DNA of 64,000 nucleotides from Streptacidiphilus fuscans (GTDB lineage: Bacteria; Actinomycetota; Actinomycetes; Streptomycetales; Streptomycetaceae), in NCBI RefSeq assembly GCF_015690355.1, contig NZ_JADPRT010000009.1:251031-315030 (forward strand), given 5' to 3'. The notes beneath the pieces are model-generated. The model was not told the DNA's origin. It made no database searches and saw nothing but the letters and a program-made list of their open reading frames with translations. The stretch's first letter is position 1. Each line of letters begins with the position of its first letter. The position numbers were made by a program, and so were the translations under genes. Shown piece by piece: positions 1 through 6,820 of the stretch.

Positions 1-903
1 AGGATAGAGGAAGTAATTGGCGGCCGACGCCGCCTGCGCCCCCTCGTGGACCGCCGCGGTGACCTGGTGCGAGTGCAGCGCGGTGATGTCCCCGGCCGCG
101 TAGACGCCGGCCACCGAGGTCTTCTGCTCGGTGTCGACGGCCACGTAGCCGGTGTCGGCCAGCCGAACCCCGAGCTTGCCGGCCAGCACGGTCTCCGGGG
201 TGGCCCCCTGGATGCTGAACAGCGCGTCGAGTTCGAGCCGCAGACCGCCGTGGGTGGTGATCGCCCGAAGCAGGCCGTCATCGCCCTCGTGGCCCAGAAT
301 CCGGTCGTGGATCACCGGAATCCCCGCGGACTCCAGACGACGGCGGAACCGCGGGCTGATCCCGTCGGCCCGGCTGTTCGTCAACAGCTGCACGCGGTCG
401 GTGAGGGCGTGCAGCTGCATGGCCTCACCGGCGGCGGCGTCGGTGTGGCCCACCACCAGGATCCGGCGACCGCGGTTCTCGTAGCCGTCGCAGGTGATGC
501 ACCAGAACATCGAGCGCCCGACGTAGGCCTCCCAACCCGGGAAGTGCGGGAAGTGGTCCAGCACCCCGGTGGCCAGCAACAGCGTGCGGGCACGCCAACT
601 GCCGCCCTGCGCGTACAGAGTGAATCCCCGCTCGGCGTCGCCACGGACGTCGGTGATCCGGTGGTGCGCGATGCCGGCGTTCGGGTAGCGGGCCAACTGC
701 TCCTCGGCCAGCTTCCGGAGGTCGACCGTGGCGATCCCGTCAGGGAAGCCCAGGTAGTTGTGGTTGACCTGGTGATGGGTGGAGCGGCCGTGCCCGGTGT
801 CGAAGACCAGTACCTCGCGGTTGTACCGGGCCAGATAGATCGCCGCGGACAGTCCCGCGGGCCCGCCGCCGATGACGGCCGCGTCAACTGTGTTCTGTGG
901 CAA
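1..903 (-). CDS. Thioredoxin-reductase-like FAD/NAD(P) disulfide oxidoreductase (3' end cut by window edge)
   Basis: This is the N-terminal ~301 residues of a flavoprotein of the thioredoxin-reductase fold, and the C-terminus lies outside the window. The FAD Rossmann motif GGGPAGLSAA is at residues ~12-21. A redox-active pair in WCITCDG has Cys at ~135 and ~138, the position of CATC in thioredoxin reductase. A second FAD motif (AAGDI) lies near the visible end. The start is TTG at 903, preceded by GAGAGGAAAGG; no ATG fits the homologous N-terminus. It follows the DsbA-like gene by 29 bases on the same strand. No thioredoxin gene is adjacent, so it may be a TrxR paralogue or a dithiol oxidase of the HlmI/GliT kind. 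The fold is secure and the substrate unknown. Confidence 0.85.
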   Translation of the reverse strand, partial: MPQNTVDAAVIGGGPAGLSAAIYLARYNREVLVFDTGHGRSTHHQVNHNYLGFPDGIATVDLRKLAEEQLARYPNAGIAHHRITDVRGDAERGFTLYAQGGSWRARTLLLATGVLDHFPHFPGWEAYVGRSMFWCITCDGYENRGRRILVVGHTDAAAGEAMQLHALTDRVQLLTNSRADGISPRFRRRLESAGIPVIHDRILGHEGDDGLLRAITTHGGLRLELDALFSIQGATPETVLAGKLGVRLADTGYVAVDTEQKTSVAGVYAAGDITALHSHQVTAAVHEGAQAASAANYFLYP

Positions 904-932
904 GGATTCCGCCTTTCCTCTCGGGACCGTCC

Positions 933-1622
933 TCAGCTGAGGGCCGTCATGTGCGCCCGGGTCCGCTTGAGTTCGGTGAACCCGGGGACGGAGGCGACCA
1001 GGGCCAGCCCGTCCCAGAGCCGCGCTGCGGCCTCGCCGCGCGGGACCGGGCTCACGACCGGGCCGAAGAACGCGACCGGCGCGGCGCCGGAGTCCTCCGG
1101 CGCGTGCAGCGCGATGACGGGAGTGCCGAGCCCCTCGCCGGCCAGGGCGACCGCGGTTCCGTGCGAGGCGCGCAGGGCCTCCTCGTACTCCGCCGACTCC
1201 AACGCGTCGGCCAGCGCCTGCGGAAGTCCGGCCTGCCGCAGGGCGCTGCTCACCATGGCCACGGTCGGCTGGACGCGCCGGTCGTGCAGCCGGGTGCCGA
1301 GCGCCGTGTAGAGCGGGCCGAGGACCTTGTCCCCGTGCTCGGCCTGCGCGGCGACGCAGACCCGCGCCAGGGCCCGGGCCTCGAACAGGCTCTGCCGGTA
1401 GGCCTGCGGCAGCCGGGGGCTGTCCTGGAGCAGCGCCAGACTCATCACGTTCCAGTGGATGGTGATCGGGCGCAGCCGCTCGACCTCGAGGATCCAGCGC
1501 GAGGTCTGCCAGGACCAGGGGCAGATCGGGTCGAACCAGAACTCCGCGACCAGACGCTCCGGCGGATTCACCGCTGGGTTCGCCGCCGGGTTCAAGGTCT
1601 GCTGTCCAGAGAACCTGTTCAT
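933..1622 (-). CDS. DsbA-family protein resembling mycothiol-dependent nitroreductase Rv2466c
   Basis: A 229-residue thioredoxin-fold protein of the DsbA/HCCA-isomerase type. It matches the M. tuberculosis Rv2466c family along its length: EFWFDPICPWS near the N-terminus, then SRWILEVE, VMSLALL, VLGPLYTALG and GTPVI, with FFGPVVS-PRGE and PGFTELKRTR at the C-terminus. Rv2466c uses a CPWC pair with mycothiol to reduce nitro compounds and disulfides. Here the motif is CPWS, so only the nucleophilic cysteine remains, as in monothiol enzymes. The ATG at 1622 lacks a clear Shine-Dalgarno sequence and sits just downstream of a 15-bp tandem repeat. The gene lies between the maltokinase-like gene and the TrxR-like gene, consistent with a redox pair. 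Confidence 0.85.
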   Translation of the reverse strand: MNRFSGQQTLNPAANPAVNPPERLVAEFWFDPICPWSWQTSRWILEVERLRPITIHWNVMSLALLQDSPRLPQAYRQSLFEARALARVCVAAQAEHGDKVLGPLYTALGTRLHDRRVQPTVAMVSSALRQAGLPQALADALESAEYEEALRASHGTAVALAGEGLGTPVIALHAPEDSGAAPVAFFGPVVSPVPRGEAAARLWDGLALVASVPGFTELKRTRAHMTALS

Positions 1623-1658
1623 GGTGTCCGTTCGTCGTCGTAGTCGGTCGGAGTCGGT

Positions 1659-1703
1659 CGATGTCGAGTCGGGCGATGTCGAGTCGGGCGATGTCGAGTC
1701 GGT
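1659..1703. repeat. Three tandem 15-bp repeats
   Basis: The unit CGATGTCGAGTCGGG occurs three times head to tail at 1659-1673, 1674-1688 and 1689-1703; the last copy ends in T. It fills part of the 109-base gap between the maltokinase-like stop and the DsbA-like start. Read on the minus strand it would encode Ser-Thr-Ser-Pro-Asp repeats in frame with the DsbA-like protein. No start codon was found that would include it. Confidence 0.8.
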
Positions 1704-1731
1704 CGGAGTCGAAAGGGTGGCGAAACGGGTC

Positions 1732-3183
1732 TCAGGGACGACCCGCGCCGGTGAGCGTCGGGCCCGCGAGCGGTGACGCGGTGAGCCGGTCGATGGCCCG
1801 CAGCGGGATCGGCAGCCAGGCGGGACGGTTGTGGGCCTCGTACACCGCCTCGTAGACCGCCTTGTCCGCCTCGAACGCCCTGACCACGGCCGGATGGCGT
1901 TCGGGGTCCGCCCCGCGCGCCGCGGTGTAGCCGGCGCAGAAGGCCCGGCGGTTGCGCCCGACCCAGTCGGCGGCACGGCGCTCCTGGGCCTCGCGGCTCG
2001 GACCGGTCGCCGGACCCGCCGCCATCGCCTGCTGTGCGGCGTAGTCGAAGGAGCGCAGCATGGAGGCCACGTCGCGAAGCGCGGGGTGGAGCCGTCGCCG
2101 CTCCTCCGGCGTCCGGCCCGGTTCGCCCTCGAAGTCGATGAGCACCCAGCCGCTCTCCGCCCGAAGTGCCTGCCCCAGGTGGAGGTCACCGTGCACCCGC
2201 TGCACCGGCAGCGCCCCGGGATGCCGGACGGCCTCGCCGAGATCCCGCTGGATCGCCCGCAACCGCTGCTCGTAGGGCCGCAGTTGCGGGACATCCGCCA
2301 GTGCGGACTCCAGCCGGGCGACGGCCGAGGCGACGAGGTCGTCGGCCTCCGCGGCGGTCGGCGTCCGGGTGGACAGCTGCGCGGCCAGCGCCGCGTGGAC
2401 CTCGGCGGTCGCCCGGCCCAGACCGCGTGACTCCGTGGTGAACGGAAGGCCGGGTCGGTCCGGACGCGGCGTGGCGGTGATCCAGTCGCGGGCCTGCTCG
2501 ACCGCCATGCCCCAGCCGTCGCCCCGGGAAGGGATGAACTCCTGCAGGATCGCGAGGGTGACCGGTGCCCCCAACACGTCGGACGACAGCTGCATCCAGG
2601 CCATCAGATCGGCGCTGCGCACCCCCTCCGCCCGGTGCAGCGCGCCGAGCAGCTCCAGTTCGGGGCTGTCCCCGACAACCAGCCGACGCAGCACCTTGAG
2701 CACCAGGGTGCGGCCGAACATGACCGAGGTGTTGCTCTGTTCCGCACGGCTGACCTCGGCGGTCAGACCGAGCGGGATCACGCACCCCGGCGTCCGCCTC
2801 AGCTCGACCGGCCCCTGCCCGTCGGCGCCGGCCAGCAGTTCCAGCAGACGCCCCATCAGTTCCGGGTCGGCCGTGGCCTCGTAGTAGTCGAACTCCCCCG
2901 TCAGCGGACCCGCGCCCCGGCCGATGCGCGCTTCCGTGGGCACTCCGGGCGGCATGTCGCCGACGCCGACCAGCAGTTGGTACCACTCGCCGGGGCCGCA
3001 GCCGACCGTGACCTGGAACAGCGCCGGGTGTCCCGGTCCGAGCGCGGTGACGTGCACCTGGTCCAGCGTGGGCAGGGCCTGTTGTTGCTTGCCGGCGAAC
3101 CATCGCTGCCGGACCAGCCACGGCGGCAGCAGCAGCCGCAGATCCTCGCGGAACTCCGCTCCGCCGGGCGGTCGGACGCTCAT
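1732..3183 (-). CDS. Maltokinase-like kinase (Mak/Pep2 family)
   Basis: A 483-residue protein of the actinobacterial maltokinase family, which makes maltose-1-phosphate for the GlgE glucan pathway. Visible features are the N-terminal cap (LPPWLVRQRWFAGK, ~19-32), the nucleotide-binding strand SNTSVMFGRTLVLKVLRR, the catalytic loop VHGDLHLGQ and the metal motif DFEGEP. The C-terminus keeps PAWLPIPLRAIDRL. The length is normal for a maltokinase. It has no treS or glgE beside it. Instead it sits directly after an IS701-like gene with a 4-base ATGA overlap and in the same block as a sugar-1-phosphate nucleotidyltransferase, so a kinase for another sugar or cyclitol is possible. The family call is firm; the substrate is inferred. 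Confidence 0.85.
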   Translation of the reverse strand: MSVRPPGGAEFREDLRLLLPPWLVRQRWFAGKQQQALPTLDQVHVTALGPGHPALFQVTVGCGPGEWYQLLVGVGDMPPGVPTEARIGRGAGPLTGEFDYYEATADPELMGRLLELLAGADGQGPVELRRTPGCVIPLGLTAEVSRAEQSNTSVMFGRTLVLKVLRRLVVGDSPELELLGALHRAEGVRSADLMAWMQLSSDVLGAPVTLAILQEFIPSRGDGWGMAVEQARDWITATPRPDRPGLPFTTESRGLGRATAEVHAALAAQLSTRTPTAAEADDLVASAVARLESALADVPQLRPYEQRLRAIQRDLGEAVRHPGALPVQRVHGDLHLGQALRAESGWVLIDFEGEPGRTPEERRRLHPALRDVASMLRSFDYAAQQAMAAGPATGPSREAQERRAADWVGRNRRAFCAGYTAARGADPERHPAVVRAFEADKAVYEAVYEAHNRPAWLPIPLRAIDRLTASPLAGPTLTGAGRP

Positions 3184-4367
3184 GCGGCGGACGCCTGGGC
3201 GCTGCCGCAGAGCACGGTGATGGCGTGGGCGAGGGAGACCATGGTCATGTGGTGGTGCCAGCCGGGGTAGGAGCGCCCCTCGAAGTCGCGCACGCCCAGC
3301 GGATCACTCACCTCGGCCAGGTCCCGCTCGACCCGTCGGCTCAGCATCGCCGTGCGGTAGAGCGTCCCGAGCGGGAGACGGGGCAGGTTGCTGAGCCAGA
3401 ACTCGTGGGGGCGACGGTCCGCGGGATTGGCCCAGGCGCCGAGCAGGACCAGATCCTCCTCGTGCGATCGGGACGTCTGCGACCGACGGCTCAGCGGCCG
3501 GACCGCGACGGAGCCCACGGCCGTCCTGTGGATCGTGTCGGCGCCGTGGTTCCGCCACTCCACAGGCCGCCGCTGCTGCCGCACCATGGAGATCAGCGTG
3601 GTGGCCGGGTCGGCGTGGTGGGCGCCGTAGCCGTGGTCGGAGCGCAGCCCTCGGGAGCTGGCCGCGACAAGCCTCTCGGGGTCGTCGACGCGCACCACGA
3701 AAGGGATCTGATGATCCGTCAGTATCTGGCAGGTCAGCCGCGGGTCGCCCTCGCGCAGGTCCATGACCACCGGGCGGCGCGGCAGGTCCCATTCGACGGC
3801 CATCCGCACCACGGCCTTGACGGCGCACTGCTCCAGCGTGTCCGAACACGCGAATTCGGGAATGGCGGCCCGCTGCCGCAGATCCGGCTCCTCGATCCAG
3901 CCTGCGGGCAGCGAAATGCGCCAGTCCACCGGGCAGCTCACCTGCTCGTTGGCGAGCCAGACACCCACCCCCTGCTGGCAGTTCACCACCCTTCCGAATT
4001 CGGCGACGAATTGCCGGTCGACGCCGACGGAATGCCGCCCCATCTTGGTCAGCACCAGCGGCTGCACCACCCAGGCCCGGGGAAGGGCGGCCCGGTGCAT
4101 ATGGTGGGCCAGCGCCATTCTTACCGAGCCGCTGTCCCACGGTGACTTGCTGATGAACTGGTGGAGATTCTGCTCGAAGCTCCGACCCGCCCAGTTCGCC
4201 AGGGAGCGCACCGTCTTCTTACCTTCGGCGGCGAGCAGCCCGCGGACGTACATGTCGCCCCAGCGGCGTTGGTCACTACGCGGAATGGAGGCGAGCGTCT
4301 TCTCGATGACCTCGTCGACCACATCCAGGGACGACACACGTGTTCTCTTGTGCTGGTCGCCGGCCAT
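3180..4367 (-). CDS. IS701-like DDE protein that has lost its first catalytic aspartates (probably domesticated)
   Basis: A 395-residue protein with the IS701 transposase fold. KMGRHSVGVDRQF and VVNCQQGVGVWLANE match the stretch just after the first catalytic strand. VVMDLREGDP carries the second Asp, and VERDL followed by GWHHHMTMVSLAHA carries the final Glu region. In active IS701 enzymes the first strand reads LVIDDTG; here it is VVQPLVL, so the Asp pair is Gln102-Pro103. No terminal inverted repeats or target duplications flank the gene. Its stop overlaps the start of the maltokinase-like gene (ATGA), and two tandem dyads lie ~50-90 bases upstream. This suggests an operon member with a non-transposing role, perhaps DNA binding. 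From memory, IS701-like genes of this size recur in actinobacterial biosynthetic clusters. Confidence 0.8.
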   Translation of the reverse strand: MAGDQHKRTRVSSLDVVDEVIEKTLASIPRSDQRRWGDMYVRGLLAAEGKKTVRSLANWAGRSFEQNLHQFISKSPWDSGSVRMALAHHMHRAALPRAWVVQPLVLTKMGRHSVGVDRQFVAEFGRVVNCQQGVGVWLANEQVSCPVDWRISLPAGWIEEPDLRQRAAIPEFACSDTLEQCAVKAVVRMAVEWDLPRRPVVMDLREGDPRLTCQILTDHQIPFVVRVDDPERLVAASSRGLRSDHGYGAHHADPATTLISMVRQQRRPVEWRNHGADTIHRTAVGSVAVRPLSRRSQTSRSHEEDLVLLGAWANPADRRPHEFWLSNLPRLPLGTLYRTAMLSRRVERDLAEVSDPLGVRDFEGRSYPGWHHHMTMVSLAHAITVLCGSAQASAA

Positions 4368-4417
4368 TGGCCCTGCCTTTCACATCTGTTGGAGGGCATC
4401 CGGCCGGTGGCAGCAGG

Positions 4418-4457
4418 GACTTCGTGAACGAAGGTCAGACTTCGTACACGAAGGTCA
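4418..4457. promoter_or_regulatory. Two tandem 20-bp dyads, candidate operator
   Basis: GACTTCGTGAACGAAGGTCA (4418-4437) is followed directly by GACTTCGTACACGAAGGTCA (4438-4457). Each contains an inverted repeat CTTCGT-NN-ACGAAG. Spacing of exactly 20 bp puts both on the same face of the helix. The pair lies in the 155-base gap between the NAD(P)-binding gene and the IS701-like gene, in the promoter position of the IS701-like/maltokinase-like unit. A dimeric repressor binding twice is inferred. Confidence 0.6.
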
Positions 4458-4522
4458 CTGTGACGGTGATGCCGAGGAGAAACACACAGGATTCGGGCGG
4501 GCGGGCGGGAGGCCTTCGGGCC

Positions 4523-5224
4523 TCAGTAGGCCGCCCGGGTCAGCACCCGGTCGGGCGCGAGTCTGGCGAACCTTCCGGTCCAGTCCTCGGAGACGGCGCC
4601 GGGCTCGTTGTAGAGCTCGAAGGTGCGGTTCTCCGCCGTGGGACTGCGGAGCGCCTGGACGCAGGCCTCCGCGACGTCGGCCCGGCTGACCCATCCCTGG
4701 CCGGAGTCGCCCTGCTCCAGCCGGACGCGCTCACCGGCGAAGTGCTCGTCGGTGAGCCAGCTCGGGCGGACGACCGTGTAGGGCAGACCCGACTCACGCA
4801 CCGCGTCCTCGCCGCGCAACCGCCAGTCGAGCAACCTGCCGTAGGCGTTCATCGGGTGTTCCCTGCGGGTCACGAAGATCTGGCTGACCAGGACGAAGTA
4901 GGGACGCTCCCCCTCCGCCGTGGCCGCCGCGAGCACATTGCGGACCCCGTCGTACATCGTGGACTCCGGGCTGTCCGGGCCCGACTCGGCGGTGCCGGGC
5001 TCCACGCTGAAGACCACTCCGGCGCAGCCTCGCAGGGCGACGCGCAGGGTGTCGGCCTCACGGACGTCCGCCTCGAAGACCTCCACGCCCGACGGCACCC
5101 GTTGCGGGGCGTGCCGCGGGTTGCGGCTCACGACGCGCACCCGGGCGCCCTCCTCCGCGAGCCGCCTGGCCACCAGGCCGCCGACCCGGCCGGCGCCGCC
5201 GATGACGGCGAGTGGGCTGTTCAT
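4523..5224 (-). CDS. NmrA/SDR-type NAD(P)-binding protein
   Basis: A 233-residue atypical short-chain dehydrogenase-fold protein. The N-terminal Rossmann motif is VIGGAGRVGGLVARRL (~7-22), followed by VRVVSRNP as the second strand, where Arg and Ser suggest NADP preference. Mid-protein YGRLLDWRLRGEDAVRESGL and YTVVRPSWL are typical of the NmrA-like/atypical SDR family. The Tyr-xxx-Lys pair is not intact (YGRLL), so catalysis may differ or be absent. It starts 25 bases after the nucleotidyltransferase stop, so the two are probably co-transcribed. The substrate is unknown. Confidence 0.8.
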   Translation of the reverse strand: MNSPLAVIGGAGRVGGLVARRLAEEGARVRVVSRNPRHAPQRVPSGVEVFEADVREADTLRVALRGCAGVVFSVEPGTAESGPDSPESTMYDGVRNVLAAATAEGERPYFVLVSQIFVTRREHPMNAYGRLLDWRLRGEDAVRESGLPYTVVRPSWLTDEHFAGERVRLEQGDSGQGWVSRADVAEACVQALRSPTAENRTFELYNEPGAVSEDWTGRFARLAPDRVLTRAAY

Positions 5225-5249
5225 CGATTGCCTCCCGTAGGTCTGCCGT

Positions 5250-6593
5250 TCACATCCAGCGGAGGATGTCGTCGGCGGTTCTGAGTTGGGTCTCGGCGGG
5301 CAGCCCGGCCAGTGCGGGCACCCGGAGGCCGGGATAGACGGTGACTCCGTGGAATCGCGACCCGGCGGACACCACCGCGCCGTCGCCCACGGCCGAATAG
5401 CCTTCGAGCGTGGCCGGATGGTGCAGGTCGGAGCGGATCTCCACCATCGGGCCGATGTAGCTGTCGCTGATCTGCGCGTAGGGCCCGATGAGCGCGGACT
5501 CCCCGCACGCCGTCCGCAGCAGGGTGCTGCCCTCCCGGACGTCGGCTCCGTCGCCTATGTCCGCATGCTCCAGCCGCACCCGCGGGCCGATCTCCACCTC
5601 GCGGCCGATCCGCACTCCCGGGCCGATCACCACCGAGCCCTCGTCGATCTTCTGGGCGAGGGTGGTGCCGGTGACGTCGTCCTTGGCCAGCAACGTGCTC
5701 CGGTGGATCCAACTGCGGGCGCCGGGCTCGTCCGGCGCGTCCATCAGCCGGTTCATCTGGCTGTACTCGCCGTCCAGGACGTGCTGCAGGGTGCCCAGGT
5801 AGTCCGGGACGTTGCCCAGGTCGCCGAGCCGGTTGATGGTGTGCAGAGCCACCGCCTCGCCGCGCGCGACCAGCCGCGGCAACAGGTCGCCGCCCCAGTC
5901 GAGCCGCTGGTGGGACTGCCTCAGCAGTTCCGGCTCGCGGGCCAGCAACCGCAGCCGGCCGCAGTCCACGAGGTACATCCCGGCGTTCGTGGGAAGGGTG
6001 GCCCCGGCCTCTTCGACGCTCCGGGGGAACAGCGCGCGCAGGCGTTCCTCGTCGGGCTTCTCGACGAAGCCGGTCACCAGCCCCCGCTCGTCGGTCTGCA
6101 TCACCCCGTACTTGCCGACGACCTCCGCCGCGGTCCGTTCCACCGTCGCCAGAGTCACCAGGGCCTGGGACGCCCGGTGGGTCTCGGCCAGTTCGGCGAC
6201 ATCGAAGTCGAAGAGGGAGTCGACCGGCAGGATCAACGCGCGCCCCTGCAGGTCCCAGTGCTCGAGGTTGTGCAGCGTGGCTCCGGCGGAGCCGACGTTG
6301 TAGCGGTCGAAGCGGGAGCGGGAGTACCTGATCTCCACGCCGTACCGTTCCCCGTGACCGAGCAGCAACTTGATCTGGTTGCGGTTCTCCAGGCCGTGGG
6401 TCACCACGTAGAACCGGCGAAGCCCCTGCTCCCGACAGGCGTCGAGCACCCACTCGATCAACCGTCGCCCTGCGAACGGGATGAGCGCCTTGCTGCGGAT
6501 GTAGTCCGCAGACTTCAGGGTGATCGGCTTGGCGCGCTCGCCCCGCCCCCCGGCAAGAATGATGCCGACGATCTCGTCCTCGCCTGAACTCAT
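5250..6593 (-). CDS. Sugar-1-phosphate nucleotidyltransferase with left-handed beta-helix domain
   Basis: A 447-residue NDP-sugar pyrophosphorylase. The nucleotide motif GIILAGGRGERAKP is at ~10-23 with SKALIPFAGRRLI after it. ILPVDSLFDFD is the metal/sugar site and VEKPDEE the conserved EKP segment. From ~310 on, isoleucine-patch hexapeptides (VVIGPGVRIGREVEIG and following) form a beta-helix as in GlgC and in ValB-type enzymes of aminocyclitol pathways. ATG at 6593 is preferred over GTG at 6596 because GAAGGGG is then properly spaced. It heads a leftward group with the NAD(P)-binding gene. It would activate a sugar or cyclitol phosphate, perhaps the product of the maltokinase-like enzyme; that link is inferred. 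Confidence 0.8.
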   Translation of the reverse strand: MSSGEDEIVGIILAGGRGERAKPITLKSADYIRSKALIPFAGRRLIEWVLDACREQGLRRFYVVTHGLENRNQIKLLLGHGERYGVEIRYSRSRFDRYNVGSAGATLHNLEHWDLQGRALILPVDSLFDFDVAELAETHRASQALVTLATVERTAAEVVGKYGVMQTDERGLVTGFVEKPDEERLRALFPRSVEEAGATLPTNAGMYLVDCGRLRLLAREPELLRQSHQRLDWGGDLLPRLVARGEAVALHTINRLGDLGNVPDYLGTLQHVLDGEYSQMNRLMDAPDEPGARSWIHRSTLLAKDDVTGTTLAQKIDEGSVVIGPGVRIGREVEIGPRVRLEHADIGDGADVREGSTLLRTACGESALIGPYAQISDSYIGPMVEIRSDLHHPATLEGYSAVGDGAVVSAGSRFHGVTVYPGLRVPALAGLPAETQLRTADDILRWM

Positions 6594-6623
6594 CACGTCC
6601 CCTTCGAGTTGAGTCAGTCTCCT

Positions 6624-6655
6624 GGTCCGTTCAAGGACCGGTTGACCTCATCAAC
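6624..6655. promoter_or_regulatory. Two small dyads upstream of the nucleotidyltransferase gene
   Basis: GGTCC-GTTCAA-GGACC (6624-6639) and GTTGA-CCTCA-TCAAC (6641-6655) lie 30-60 bases upstream of the start at 6593, in promoter position. The rest of the 227-base gap up to the PucR-like gene shows nothing further. Short dyads are common in high-GC DNA, so support is modest. Confidence 0.35.
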
Positions 6656-6820
6656 ACTGCGGGTTCGAGGGCGTGACAGGCAGGTGCGCCGAGCACAGCG
6701 TTCGTCGGCGCGGCGGTGCTGGCGGCACCTGGGGCATGTCGAGAAAGATCACCGCACACGGTGAGCGACACAGGGTGTGCGGGCGGAACCGCCGGAAGTG
6801 CCGCCGCTACTTCCCGGCGC

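Noticed and set aside
1623-1731. N-terminal extension of the DsbA-like protein through the tandem repeat
   Set aside because: No start codon in frame could be found between the maltokinase-like stop and the repeat.
3180-4367. Intact insertion sequence
   Set aside because: No terminal inverted repeats or target duplication were found; catalytic Asp residues are missing, and the gene overlaps its downstream neighbour.
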